DNA of 64,000 nucleotides from Reticulitermes speratus. Its lineage: Eukaryota > Arthropoda > Insecta > Blattodea > Rhinotermitidae. The notes beneath the pieces were generated by a model. That model saw nothing but the letters and a program-made list of their open reading frames with translations, ran no database searches and was not told where the DNA came from. Of this stretch, positions 21,673 to 34,071 are shown in pieces; within the stretch, counting starts at the first letter, position 1; the number at the start of each line of letters is the position of its first letter. The translations under genes were made by a program, and so were the position numbers. The stretch covers positions 11,711,243 through 11,775,242 of the forward strand of contig JAJKFL010000013.1 of assembly GCA_021186555.1 (NCBI GenBank). The letters are read 5' to 3'.

Positions 21673-22341
21673 CCTGAAATCGCGCATTGCTGACCTACAG
21701 GCGCACGCGTTTCTGCGCATATCTCGACCATAACTCACCAATACGTTTCAATGCACGGCTCGAGCACCGTTGGACTGATTTCGATCAAGCTTCGTATACG
21801 CGGTCATTGTCCGCACCGCCTGTTTCACGCCACTTACGACAGCATAAAATTCAACATTCCTGAATTTAAAACTTAGACGGGAAAGCAGAATTCATGTCGT
21901 CACACTAACTGAAAACCACACTTCCTATCCTACTAGCATTTCCTTAATGATCTACTAACCAAAGCGTTCTCTTTCCATCTTCCCCCTGTAAGTCACTAAC
22001 ACCCTCAACCACCCAACTTCCGACTACCGTTTGGTCCCATCTTTCCACTACATGCAGTAGTCTCTTCAACTCTACTATCCACCCCAAGTTTCTGATGTCC
22101 GGTATTTCACAACTGCTCTGTTCGTCCACCCACCAGCATCCCTGTCACTCCACTCGCACTCACAGCCACCTTTCAAGCAAATTTAATGACGTTGTGTAGA
22201 CGAGATCTGAAGTTATCACAGCGGTTGATATTCACGTACTAGTCCTCTCGATTACGACACCATGCAGTCTGGTATATAGCTTATGACCCCGCAAATATCA
22301 GTCGCAAACTTTATATTATATATACCGTGCATTTCAGTAAT
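21673..22341. other. No supported gene
   Basis: The antisense of the family terminus continues to about 21690. A GATCTGAAGTTATCACAGCGG patch near 22204 resembles another terminus. Otherwise featureless. Confidence 0.4.
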
Positions 22342-22498
22342 TAATTATTTATTCCAACAAATGCACTACACTATTGAAGATTATGAAGATTATAAATTCT
22401 CGACGACACCTCTGAAGATAGCACTATAAGTACCGAAACATATGTAGGGACAAGAAAACACTAAAATAGTGTCGTGCATTTGTTGGAATAAATAATTA
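22342..22498. mobile_element. Foldback element with 34-bp near-perfect inverted termini
   Basis: The arms at 22342-22375 and 22465-22498 are reverse complements with one mismatch. Their core is TTATTCCAACAAATGCAC. The interior contains GTACCGAAACATATGTAGG, and a related GTCCGAAACATGTAGG lies in the copy near 34290. The same CCAACAAATGCA core forms the hairpin at 9415-9459. Confidence 0.85.
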
Positions 22499-22715
22499 CT
22501 TAATCAGCAGCATGTTTGTTTCCACGTGCGGTATAGTACATGTCATAATTCAGAAGACCGCAATATTAAATAATTGTTGTTGTTCCACACAGTAACTAGA
22601 ACCTGTGGCATTACAACACCTACGCCAATTATTCAGCTTGTAACTGTAAATGTTCGCATTTTTATACGCTTTGCCAATTTGGTTTTATTAAATTACCTAC
22701 ATATCTGAATTCACG

Positions 22716-22987
22716 ATACGCCAGGATAGCGCAGTCAGTATAGCGCCCTGATTCGATTTCCAACAGGGAACAAGAAATGTGTATCTTCTCTGTATCACAC
22801 AGACCGACTTTGGGGCCTACTCAGCCGCATATTCAATGAGTACCGGGGTAAGGCGGCCGAAGAGTAAAGCTGATCGCTCACCTTGATCTAGCGCCGCGGT
22901 TAAGAATAAGTGACGATGTAATGCCACTCACCACATGCCTTCCTGCTGTGGACAGGGACCAGTTTACCTTTTAAATTTTACCTTTTA
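22716..22987 (+). mobile_element. tRNA-derived SINE (family C) with 8-bp target duplication
   Basis: The head CCAGGATAGCGCAGTCAGTA has the A box. The B-box region, CTGATTCGATTTCC, is diverged. The body CACAGACCGACTTTGGGGCC and the TAGCGCCGCGGTTAAGAATA block match 20889-21170. The 3' end carries a doubled TTTACCTTTTAAATT tail. AATTCACG flanks it at 22708-22715 and 22988-22995. Confidence 0.85.
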
Positions 22988-22995
22988 AATTCACG

Positions 22996-25900
22996 GAATA
23001 TAGACTGAACATGTTTTATCTGACACCAACACACGTCTTCGCAACTTTTGTTTTTTCGAAAGCTGTTGCCTTTGGCACACAAAAAATTCTCCAAACTAAC
23101 GTTACGTAAAACGGATTTAACAGTGAAGAACGGAACATCAATTCTGGCTACTGAGCAAGCGAACTGAACGTAACAAAACCCCTCTCACTTTTCTCCTACT
23201 TTTAAAGAATGAATAATCCAAGATGGCTTGTTAAAAGTCGAGGTATCTGGTACACAGGACATGGTGATGAGGATAAGCAGGCCATCAGTATGCAAATATC
23301 GCGGGTGGGGAGGGGTTAAACTTCGTTATACACACGTTACACTAAACATCTCGTGCAAATAAGGGGCAGTGCATGGGGCAGAATAAACCCTCTGGAGATG
23401 TGTTTTATATCAAAGAGGGTGTTCTCAACGCAAAGCCACTAGCTACAGTTAACAGTGGCTTAACGACTCAGAACATAACGACACTCGCCTGGAAATGCCG
23501 GAAACCCCTAACAACGTTTTCCTAACTTTTCTCAATATTATTAACAAGTTCCGATAGATTACGACGACCTAGGACGCCTTCAGCAAGAAGGCGCGTGCTT
23601 CTTGTCGCGGTGGGATAAGTTCAAGCCCAGGGTACTGTACATGGACTTTATGGTAGACACAGTTGCAGAGAAACACCTGATTCTGCCAGCACTTCACCTG
23701 TAACGTATCGTTCCACCAGTCTGTCAGACAACTAAAGACGTGCTGTATCTAGGTAAAAAAACCCCCACTGCTAAAGTCGATGAAGTGCACGAAGCACGCT
23801 AATAAGTACGTACATCAATGAACTAATTATGCAGTGAGTTACTGTATCGATCACGCAGTACAGTCAGTGGACGATTGTTGTGACCCCTCGCAGCGGAGAG
23901 TTGCGGCCAATGCTCATTCTCGCCTCTCGGCAGTTAACCTCCCACTCTCGAACTTCTTATATTTCGGTTGCAGGTAGCAGTAGGACTCACCCCACCGCCA
24001 TTCCACCTGATTTAATTAATGAAACTTGAACATTTTTAATGATAATAAAACTTTTCTTCCCGAGGGCACACATTCTACACAACCACCGATATCTAAAATC
24101 TGCCTCCGATTTAAAATATCAATGCTTCTCTCTGACGTGAAACTGTTTCCGACACATGTAGAAAAAAAAAATTACTCGAAACAGTATCTGTCGGTGTGCA
24201 GTTAAAGTCAACGAAAGGCAAATTCGCTGTTCCTATCTCAGTCGCTGGTAAAGTCTCTTATGTGGTATGCTGTAGGCCTAAAACTTAGGTCGCACGTTGC
24301 ATAATTAAAATACATTCGATTCGTTACATACCTGCCGCTAACCCAAACACTGCCCGTACTTATTGCAGGTCACATCATAAACCAATAACGTTCATCCACT
24401 CATAGAGGTTATACGTTTCGATCCATGAGCAGTACAATATATCACGCTGCTTCTTTGAAGTCGGAAACTTCGCCCGCACGTTTATGTCCAAAGTACAGCT
24501 ACATTATACTTTTAATACACATATATATATACATCATATATTAATATGATAAGGCTTGTTTGTTACTTCATGATCTACTGAACTACAGAACACATCTTTT
24601 CAACAAAGACATTTTAGAACGCTTATGATTCGGCACTGATGGAAATCTCATTTGTTTTCATCAATTCCTCATCAAAAAGGTTGTAAGAAAAGAGATAATG
24701 TTAACAATTGATAGTGATGCCTCTACCTGAAGCCGTGGCAAGTACATAAAATGTTAGCTTCCCTTGGCCTCCTGTGGTGTCAGCACATGATCGTAAGTGG
24801 CTTGCACGAGCACTGCATATCAGCGGAAGTAATTAGCTGTAGAAAACTATCCTTATACCAAAGATTCAGTTATGTCCACCAGATGCTACCATTCCCTTCC
24901 AAATGTGAAGAAGACGATTTCCGATCAAAATCGCTTTTGCTATGACAATCAATATGGCTCAAGGATAGAGATTAAACGTGTTGGAATGTATCTATCATCG
25001 CTTGCCACGGCTAGCTTTATGTGACATTTTCCCGATCCTCTACATTTGACAACGTCGCTGTTGCAATTATTGAAGGGCGTCGACAACATAAAGAGGAGAC
25101 AAGGTAATGATATCAAATATTTTCTATCGAGAAGTGCTTTAAAATTTCAAATATACAAATAAATCTTGTTGATTAAATATTTTATCGTTTCTACGTGCGA
25201 ATTATTTGCACGGGTACAACTACTTCCATTCATTTCACTTCAACTCGGTCTGCTTTTTAGGATGACGAAGTAATACGAGTAATGCTATTATACTAGTAAG
25301 GAGAGAGTGAAGAATCTTTACATTTATAATGCACAAGACATGTGATTAGTGTATCACAAAGAACAAAAAAATGTGGGCGAAACACGGCACTTCCAATTTC
25401 AAAAAGTGACTAATACTTAACATTACTTGAGTTTTAAATACGTTCCTTTGGATGTGCCTGCTAACACCTAGATATGTGGTTATTTTTGAACAGACACATA
25501 AATATAAGTGAGCATGAAGCTCACGCAATTTACCGTAAAAGTTGTCACACAAAGGTAAGATATCCCATAAAAAAAGTTTATGTGATGTGCCAAAGACAAA
25601 CTGAAGGGACTGTTGACAAATAACCTACAGAGATCACAGCCTGTACTTTATACACTCGTACACACCTAAGGACACAAAATGATAATTAAATGATACAAGA
25701 CACAAATCGAACTATATTACAAACAAAATGTGTTTCTAATTACCTGATTAAGGGTATGTTTGCCTCTGACAATAACAAACTGCAACCGTTTTCAGGATAA
25801 TAAGAACATTTGGACACTTACGTATGGTACTAACTGAAGGCCGGATTGTAGTTCAGAGTGGGGAGGGGGCAGAGGTTAAGTTTCAATTCTTGCTGGTGGA

Positions 25901-26369
25901 ACTGACAGTGTGTAGTTCGGCGTACTAACGATCCAATGGTCTGTACTAATGTCAGCCGGACAAAGCCTTTGTGAGATTGGGTGTGAGCAAGTGTATGACC
26001 AGTGTCGAGTGTCGCGCAGTGGTGTCACGTGCAAACCGTCTTGACGGACTTAACACAAAATTGGTTAACACAGCCAGGCATCGTTATGAAGCTGCCGGCT
26101 GTGTGGAGCAAACCCGGAGAACCAGCATTTCACACAACGCACAGCAAACCACTGATAATGTCAACACAATTGTTAATCGCCCTTTATGAGGCACGTAGTG
26201 ATGAAGAGATGAGGCAAATTAGCCCCGCAACCTACCTACTATAACAGTGGACAGTCCATGTCTCATGGCATATGCCTCATCACTGTGGAGGAAATTTTCA
26301 GTCGAACGAGCAAGATTGTATGGAATGAAACGTAAGGGATCAGAAAGAACCAGAAGCAATTTTAATATA
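22996..26369. other. Long stretch without supported feature
   Basis: About 3.4 kb of AT-rich sequence with only short, motif-free frames, the longest about 80 codons near 26002-26244. An alternating AT patch lies near 24520. I found no tandem repeat, SINE or inverted repeat here. Confidence 0.5.
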
Positions 26370-26934
26370 CAGCGTGTTTCATAAATCCCTCCGGGATTTC
26401 GGAGGTCTGTAGCTCAGGAGCCAAATCACACACGGAGGATGAGAGCATATCAATGAAAAGAGTACATATCCAAGTTTTGAACTTACCTTACAAATGTTCA
26501 ATATGTCCCCATTGGTGACTCGACAGACGTCAATCCTGTAATCTAGCTCCTGCCACAACACGTTCCAACATATGAACGTCGATGGTAGCAACTGCATCCA
26601 TAATTCTTAGCCGAAGCTCCGGTAAATCCCTTGGTAAAGGAGGCACTTAAACACGATCTTTAACGTAACCCCACAGGAAAACGTCACATGGAGTGACCCA
26701 CAATTGACTGGGTTTTAGCAAATTGCAGTACACAAAAAGCTTTCTGTTCACCTGAAATCGCCATGTTTGCACACCACTGCCTCTAGCGGAGAAACGGGTA
26801 ACTACTCCATCGCATCTGTCACGAAAAACCTTTTACACTTCCTCTATCCGTTGGCATGTTTTTATCTCTTATATGTGGGTTTGCTACTGCACGGCCAAGC
26901 CTCTAAATCCCGGATGGACTTATGAAACACGCTG
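26370..26934 (-). mobile_element. Tc1/mariner-IS630-like element, internally deleted, with TA flanks
   Basis: The terminal repeats CAGCGTGTTTCATAAATCC and (complement of right end) CAGCGTGTTTCATAAGTCC match over about 30 bases and continue with TCCGGGATTT. TA flanks both ends (26368-26369, 26935-26936). On the minus strand the interior keeps the transposase C-terminus: CDVFLWGYVKDRV, then LPRDLPELRLRIMDAV, then, after a frame shift, WQELDYRIDVCRVTNG. A stop interrupts it after KDRV. The N-terminal and catalytic parts are missing, so it cannot move by itself. The 565-bp length suits a deletion derivative. Confidence 0.88.
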
Positions 26935-26936
26935 TA

Positions 26937-29141
26937 CAAACTGCATTTGGACTAAAAAGTATTTTGTGCTAAGTGACATATAAAATATGTTTTCTATTTG
27001 CATACAGTTTGAAATGGATCATCCCGTACAAAAATGTACCAACATTACAAACAAATTTGAGAAAATAGAACGGAAAATCTGAATTCACACAGGTGGGAAT
27101 ATTGACAGCAGCCATGCATAAGCCAGTGCAGTTTAAAATAAACACTGTATATTCCATAAACAGGCTCAAATATATAAACGACAAAGCGCCACTATTTTAC
27201 CTAGGAATCAATTCCATAATAAAGTACGGGGCAATGACCCTTTTAACACAAGGCTTCAGGTTTCTAGTGTCTCCGCAATGACTTACGGAGCTGGCACTAA
27301 CAATTAGTGCTGGCGTATAAACACACAATACCCAGGCCCCACAACCGGGGATAAAAAGCCCCAGAGCCACGATGCGTGTTCATATCGTTTCTTTACTCCA
27401 GTTTTCGCATTCACAACTTCAAACATTCATCACACATTCGAAAGCAGGCATTATGCTTACCAACAAAAGTCAAATGAACGTCATCAGCATTTTGTAGTGT
27501 ACTTTATGTTTCTTACAAGGTCTGACAGGCACATAGCGAGTTTGTGACGTTTGAACTGAAAGAGTGATGACACTGAAAGTGAAGGCACGAGATTGCACGA
27601 AGGCTCATGACGAATGCAGCCCATACGTCTCAGGAACTTGCTACCTCTTGCACGGACAAAGACAAAGTTCTCTAAAACATCATCTGACCACAGTGTTTGT
27701 CAATTCGGTAAGAGTGTAGTAACCATGTTTGGACAGATATAGCAAGCAGCAGTGGTATCTGACTGTAAGACCATTACAGGTTATGCCCTGCGGTCAAGTG
27801 GCCACTTGATAACTGTACGCTTCCCCAAATCCTTAATATTCGTTCTTAAGATACACACGCTCTTACCTTGTGTGTTGACCACGGTCCCCCCCCCATGTCG
27901 GGGAGTGTGGACACCAGGAGACAGACAATTAAAAGACAAAATAATGACACATTATGTTCTTTATTAGCTTTAACTGTGAGATACGGAAACGCCCCGACTT
28001 GCGCAATAGTTGCATTCCGGGATATCCGGCTCAAGTCGAATTTTGCGCAAGTCGTCATTCAGTATGCACTTGGTCAACTATATATGTACGTACAGGGGAC
28101 TGCAATTTAAATCCGAAATCCAAAACACTTTAACCCGACTGCAGCATGACGGCTTCGCCGCCTGTGTTATAGCCCAGCAGTATACTTCCGCCACCTTCGT
28201 CTCACGGCGCTTTCATTACCACAAGGAAAAATAAGGCGCGTTACAAAAATGTTATTATTTAATTTTACTTGAATTTTAAAAGTTGCCTAAGTCTGAAATT
28301 ACGTTCATTCGGGGAGTGTTTGTACATGGTGAAATTTAAAAATCCGCCTCTCAAAAGAAATGGGTGCAGATCGTGTCGGTCTCAGAACCGGATGTAGCAC
28401 AAGAACTGGAGACTTGCCCAACAAATGTGCAGCTGCTAAGCGCTCGGCAATGGAATAGTAAGGATGGCTGACACCACTTCTTAGCGGTAAGTAACTTTTG
28501 TTGTAAATCTGGCACAATGCAGCCAAAACATTCGCTGTTCCTCCTCTGCAATAAATTATTCGCGTTCGTTCACTTACGGGATCACGTCAGCGCAGTCAAC
28601 GGATTCGTCCACGCACTGTCAACTGAGTTATTCAGAACCATGAGCATCAAAAAACACGCAGCTAGCAGGCTTCATAAAACAACCACACATGCCCGCGTTG
28701 TTCGCTCTACCGCAGGACACCGCATGTCCATTTTCGGCGGGCTAAGAACACCCTCATAAATGTGACCCTATGTATGAGCATCTAATATCCACTGTCCTCC
28801 GAATACATCTAGGAGACCGTCGTTGTTTATTCCTTTTGTGTCATACACGCACATCTAATTTTCAACTCCAACCTAACGTATTATTAAAAATACGGTAAAT
28901 AATTCTCCGCATGCAAGCTACACAACCGCACACCTCATATTCTTGCATTTTATTATCACAACACTATTAGGTAAAGATTAATACATTATGAAGCCGCTCG
29001 GTCTGTCTTTATTAGCTTCCTGTTTCCGTTCCGTACTATCACTAACAGGATACTTTGTTTTACATTGCCTGACATCTCTGTTCTCTTACAACGGAAGGTC
29101 CAGTTTTACACCACATACAATAGCAGGTGAGAATTACGCAA
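26937..29141. other. No supported gene
   Basis: Frames of 60-80 codons overlap on both strands without motifs. A C run lies near 27886-27894. CpG-rich patches occur around 27985-28050 and 28690-28740, but I could not link them to a gene or promoter. Confidence 0.45.
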
Positions 29142-29469
29142 CTCTGCGTGTGCGTGTGTGAGTCTGTGAGTGGGTGCGTGTGTCTGTGTGCGAATATGTT
29201 TGTGTCTGCGCCAGTGCGAGTGTGAGCGGGTGTGTGAGTAACTGTTTGCGTGTGTGTGTGTGTTTGTGTGCCTCTGTGCGTGGGTGTGTGTTCCTGTGTG
29301 CGCGCGCGAGTGTGTGTCTGTGTGTCTGTGTGCGTGTGTGGGCGCGCGCCTGTGTGTGAGTGTGTGTGAGTGGGAGTATGTGTGTGTCTGTGTGCGTGAG
29401 TGCGTGTGCCCGTGCACGAGAGTGTGTGAGCATGTCTGCGTGTGTGAATGTGTGTGTGTGTGTGTGTGA
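29142..29469. repeat. GT-rich imperfect microsatellite, about 330 bp
   Basis: Almost pure alternating purine-pyrimidine sequence made of GTGTGTGT, GTGCGTGT and GCGCGCG runs. The complement gives long His/Thr-rich frames that are products of the simple repeat. Such tracts can adopt Z-DNA. Confidence 0.95.
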
Positions 29470-29734
29470 AACCGTGTCTTCTGCGATGAGTCGCAGTGTC
29501 GTTCAGACAAGTGGTTCCTACGTTTCGAAGGATCGTGTCGCCTTCTGCTTCAAGAGTAACGAGCCCACGAAGCATGACATGAAACCGCGTAGCTTCAATA
29601 CTCGTCAACCAGCACAGTACCCAGAATGGACCTCAGGTTACAGAAATATGGCGGGATAGCCTTTTTCATACATCGTATTTTGAAGAGGCTACGTTCTGCA
29701 GTTGCGCCATGAACCACCTTGTAAAGTGGAGACT
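29470..29734. other. No supported feature
   Basis: The plus-strand frame that crosses into this region starts in the GT repeat and shows no motif after it. Confidence 0.4.
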
Positions 29735-29950
29735 AACGTCAATATCCTTCGCCACTAACTACTGAGTGGTTATCCTGACGCTCCGGCCGCTTTACACCAG
29801 GGAAAGAGTCCACCAAGCCACTGAGGAGGAGGCTGGGTGGGTCCCAAGCCGGTCTGAACATTTTGAAGGATAACTCTCTTTCCCCTGCCGGGATTCAAAC
29901 CCCGATCATCCAACCCGTAACCTAGCCATTGTACTGACTAAGCCAAGGGA
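29735..29950 (-). mobile_element. SINE (family C), antisense, 3' end truncated or diverged
   Basis: CTCCGGCCGCTTTACACCAG, GGTGGGTCCCAAGCCGGTCT and GCCGGGATTCAAACCCCGAT (reverse B box) match the complement of the family C SINE. The reversed A box is seen in TGTACTGACTAAGCC. Confidence 0.75.
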
Positions 29951-30454
29951 AATACAAGATTGAAATCATAAAGTTTTTTAAGGACGTTCTGTACGTCTGT
30001 TGAACATTTTGCCGGTACGGACCTGAAGGTCAGAACGCTAAATCTCGTATACATTAAGTGCATTTTCATAACAACAACCGGCTAATACTAGCCGTTACGT
30101 ATCCAGTTTCACGTCTGCTATAGTCTGTTTACCAGGAAACCAGTAGAGGGTTAAAAAACAACATGGCTTAAGAGTGTTTTGCTTTTGTTCTCTCCTGTTC
30201 AAGTTCCTCGCTGCCAATATATTAGAAGAAAAAGTGAAAACAGAATTGAACAGGAGTACAAAAAACCGTTCCCTCTTGAGAAATAAAAAGTAATTTGCTG
30301 TTTTAGAAGTTCTTGGAGAAATACAAAAGGTCTGTGAGACCTGATGTCAAGCTGCAAATTACATGTATGCAGTACAGTCTACATCGGCACCATGCAGAGA
30401 AGCAATATCGAAAAGTACTGGCACAAGTAAACGTAAAGTTGTCCCAGTCCACCC

Positions 30455-30560
30455 CAAAAAGGCATACAGGACTAGTAGAGGCATAGCTCCACTCATTCTT
30501 AACCTCGGAACTAGATGGACGTAAGTAGTTAACCTCACGCTCCGGCAGCTAGGTCCTGAG
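30455..30560 (-). mobile_element. SINE (family C) 3'-half fragment, antisense
   Basis: GGCATACAGG, CTCCACTCATTCTTAACCTC, GGAACTAGATGGACG and CACGCTCCGGCAGC match the 3' halves of the copies at 32768 and 50412. The tRNA head is absent. Confidence 0.6.
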
Positions 30561-32207
30561 AATAGCTGTTTCTAAGGGGTACACTAGATTAGGTGCTTTC
30601 CTTGCCTGAAGACGGAAGCACAAACGGCTTTCGAAACGTGTTTCATTAAGAGATTAGAAGATGAACAAAGTTCAAAAGAAGAAGATTATGTCAGTGAGTC
30701 ACATACCGTCGTCAGAACCTTACAGAGTTGAAACTATACGACGGATTTTTCGCAAAATCAGATGTGAAGGTCACCTTTACCTTTGAACATGAAGCAGTTT
30801 GGTTTTCCTGTTTATTTACAAACAATGGCAATGCAGTTCTACCAACAGTTATATTTATTGCGTGTATTTTAAAGCACGTCATTTCTTCTACACGCAGGCC
30901 TAATCCGCTTAAAATTAAACAAAAACTGTGAAGATACGCTAAATAAAAATGTGGCTTACAATAATTTTACGATAATATCGAAGATAACTGCGCATGCACA
31001 ATTGCAATCAATGGTAAATTTAAAATATATATATATTGGTGTTATGATGCGTACTTCTCAGTATTCTCACCGAGAAACGGAAGTCAAAGTTACAACGTCG
31101 TGTTTTTACAGACAAACGTTCTACATTACGTATTTATATGTTTTACATTAACTATTTATACTAATTATTGTTAATTAACACTTCTATTCGTAGGCTTCAA
31201 TCCGGTGCTCATGACAGACGCAAGTTTATTTCAACAGCAGCAAATAAGACAATGGCGTTCATTATTTACCTGTCGTCGACAGCTATAAATAAAGCGACAC
31301 ATAAACATGCTGTTTATGGAACACGACAGAGACAGAGAGACAGAAGTAGAGAGGGTTTTAAAAACTCAAAACACAATCCATCATGAATCTATTCTCTTGC
31401 AAATGTTCGCAACCTATACGTACAATTTTCAATAATAATGGCACTAATATCCGGCAGGGCCATTCGACTGTTAACAGCTGACTGATGCATTCCGATCATT
31501 TCAACTGCATTTCAACCTCTCGTAGGTCACGACATTAAGACAACAGTGTACTATGTAAACGTCATGTAGCTGACAGTGACAGGAAGTAGGCTGCATTTAT
31601 CTGAAGGAACTCAGAGCGCAAAGAGCTCAAATATGACTAGATTATGCAAGTTTAAATGTAACAATGTATCTAAAACAACAATACGCGCTCTTTTTTCTCG
31701 CGGGATATGATTACTTCCCTTGTCAATATCACAGTATGGAACTACAGCACCTAAAGTTTTAAAGATGGAATAACATCCAAATGAAAAATACATAAATAAA
31801 TAAATTTACTTAGGATAGGTGATTTTTAAAAAACCTAATATGGACAGTATCAAAGTCAGGAACATGCTCATATCTCACACTACGTGATGCAAATGCAAAA
31901 ACAGAAGAGTTCTGAGCCTACGGAACTTCCTTTGTCTGAGGCACACAGAACAGCGAAACAAATGGAAGACAAACAAATGACATGACTTTCATAGCGAACA
32001 CACGAATGCGCTTGTAATGCCAAAGGAACTGAATACTGCGTCACCAAATACTAAGAGAAACCAAATGCATAACAACGTGCGGCCCACGTATTGTTGAGAC
32101 TACGTCATAAGTCAAAATAATTGTGTGCTTGAAAAAGAAGAGTACTTTGTGCCAATTTCTGAAACATGAGCTTTCAGCAGTACTTCATCTACACGTGTCT
32201 GCACGCG
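30561..32207. other. No supported gene
   Basis: A CTTTCGAAACGTGTTTCATT patch near 30630 resembles the core of the CTTCTGGGATGT family. The rest shows only short frames. Confidence 0.45.
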
Positions 32208-32252
32208 CGCGCGCACCCCCCCCCCCCCCCACACACACACACGCACGCGCAA
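32208..32252. repeat. Compound simple repeat: CG run, C run, CA run
   Basis: CGCGCGCGCGCA is followed by about 14 C and then by CACACACACACGCACGCGC. Alternating purine-pyrimidine flanks on both sides of a homopolymer favour unusual DNA structure. Confidence 0.9.
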
Positions 32253-32299
32253 GGTGGCAGGCACACTGAGCAATTTACCTGAAGTGGTTAACGTTTGTC

Positions 32300-32465
32300 A
32301 CATGTAACATTTCAGATTATCACAGCGGAATTGCTAAAGATTCAAGTCTTCTGGGATGCAACACCGTGCCGATTGGTGAAGTTACGCACATTTATAAGGC
32401 AACACTATCCTTCGAAACGTCGGGAACTATTTACCCAACAACACTGCGTAACAGCCCATGGGAAA
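32300..32465. mobile_element. MITE of the CTTCTGGGATGT family
   Basis: Left part: ATTATCACAGCGG, GATTCAAGTCTTCTGGGATG and CAACACCGTG. Core: CTTCGAAACGTCGGGAACT near 32410. Right part: CACTGCGTAACAGCCCATGG, the complement of a GGGCTGTTACGCAGTG terminus. Confidence 0.65.
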
Positions 32466-32767
32466 TGAGTCTTTGTGACTTGCACTTCTGACGTACCCTG
32501 TTCGAATTTAATCTCACACACCGACCGTCCTGCCTCACGTTTTTGGTTTTCTTACTCAGTCCCTCCACAACAGTGACGAGTCACTACTTAAATGAACCAA
32601 GGATATACCAGACTACGAAGAGACACAAACGTAACGCCGCGACACACCGGCAACTAGACATACCGTTACGTCGCGCATTCTGCCTAAACTGCAGGCGGTC
32701 TAATGCCTATCCAGCAAAAAGTGTGGGTGGCAACAGCGTGTAAATTCGTCCTCCGCTGGTGAGAAAA

Positions 32768-33046
32768 TAAAGGTTAAAAGGAAAACGTTGTCCCGGTACA
32801 CGCCACAGGGGCATGTAGGGGTTCAAGTAAGCTCCAACGATTCTTAACCTCGGCACTAGATGGAGGTGAGTGGTCAGCCTCACGCCCCGGCCGCTTTACA
32901 CCCAGATAAAGAGCTGCCGGTACCCACTGAATAAGGAGCTGGGTGTGCTCCAGAGCCGTTATGTATTTTTTTGGAGAATACAATCTCTTTCCCCTGCCTG
33001 AATACGAACCGCGGACCGTCCAGCCCGTAGCCTAAATAAGTGACTT
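32768..33046 (-). mobile_element. SINE (family C), near full length, antisense
   Basis: It reads in reverse: a tail near AAAGGTTAAAAGG, then GATTCTTAACCTCGGCACTA, GCCCCGGCCGCTTTACACCC, GAGCTGGGTGTGCTCCAGAG and a reversed B-box region, TGCCTGAATACGAACCGCGG. The first tRNA-like bases at the right end look lost. Confidence 0.8.
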
Positions 33047-33174
33047 CGCACGCCCCCTGACGATAACACGGTCGCATCGAAACGCATAGCGACATAAGTA
33101 CACAACATATAAGGCTGTGCTGCTGTTCCGAATTCTCGTTACTAAAACGTAACGAACTGCAACTAACTGCAGGC

Positions 33175-33515
33175 AGCAGAGTCCTTCATGACAAGCTAAC
33201 AGTTTCTCAGTGAGTTAAAATATTCCCCGCATTATACGGAAACCGAAGGTTCATCACCGTGTTCACAACAGCCAGCCACATATCCCTACCCTGAGCCAGA
33301 ACAATTCAATCCAACCAACCAATACCACATCTATAATATCCATGTTAATATAATCTTCCCAGCTATGCCTAGGTCTTCAAAGTGATGTCTTTCCTTAAGG
33401 TTTCCCCACCAAAACCCTGTGCGCCTTTCTCATGGCTCCCGTAGGTGACACATGTCCCGCCCATCTCATCCTCCTTGATCTGATCACCCCACGTACTGAA
33501 ACGTTCGTGACATCA
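33175..33515 (-). mobile_element. LINE 3' end, antisense, decayed
   Basis: The minus strand encodes [19 protein letters not shown] and then [13 protein letters not shown], the end of a LINE ORF2 ([21 protein letters not shown]). After a stop, the RPRHSWEDYINMDI piece and the 3' blocks shared with 11395 and 55495 follow. The frame extends upstream to about 33844, but the sequence before 33515 does not look like the LINE. Confidence 0.75.
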
Positions 33516-34071
33516 TCCATATGCATATGACGTACGTACTGCTCCACGAACAGCCAACACCGAGAGTTATACCACTGTTGTACGTTAAGGGTTGCAATCT
33601 GCTGCCCGCAGTAAGGGACGGCGAAAACAATAGCAGGCCGCAGAGATGAATCAATGCGGCCAGGTCCAAGCAAAGTACATGGCTCGTTGTAATTCGCAGT
33701 GATGCCGACAACCATTAGGGTACACAGACTGCATGACGGATTGAGGCCGCGCAAATTAAGTCTCTGGGGCACTAAAAATGGGAAATGCTGTAAGCTGTGG
33801 CCTTCGCACGGAATGATATGGGGATTTATAACGGGGCTATCCATGAAGGCGAAAGAGATTAATAGGGATGAGAGACAGAAGGAAAGAAAGGTGATCTTTA
33901 GTTATTATGTGTCGGCTCACAGATCAGCCGTTCGATATGTGATGCAGTGCATAAACAAGAATGGATAGCAGAGTCGGTCGTGCTCGGAAATAAACAGCTC
34001 CGTGACTGTTTTAATTATGAAATTCGTTTAGATATTAGTTATCAATTCAACACCACAACAAACACTGGAGC
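33516..34071. other. No supported feature
   Basis: Short frames only. The minus-strand frame that enters here from the LINE tail has no recognisable motif. Confidence 0.4.

Noticed and set aside
29060-29608. Long His/Thr-rich open frames on the minus strand (up to 182 codons)
   Set aside because: They are translations of the GT-rich simple repeat. Several overlapping frames are open at once.
33395-33844. 149-codon minus-strand protein
   Set aside because: Only its last 35-40 codons are a LINE tail. The upstream part is unrelated and starts at an arbitrary ATG.
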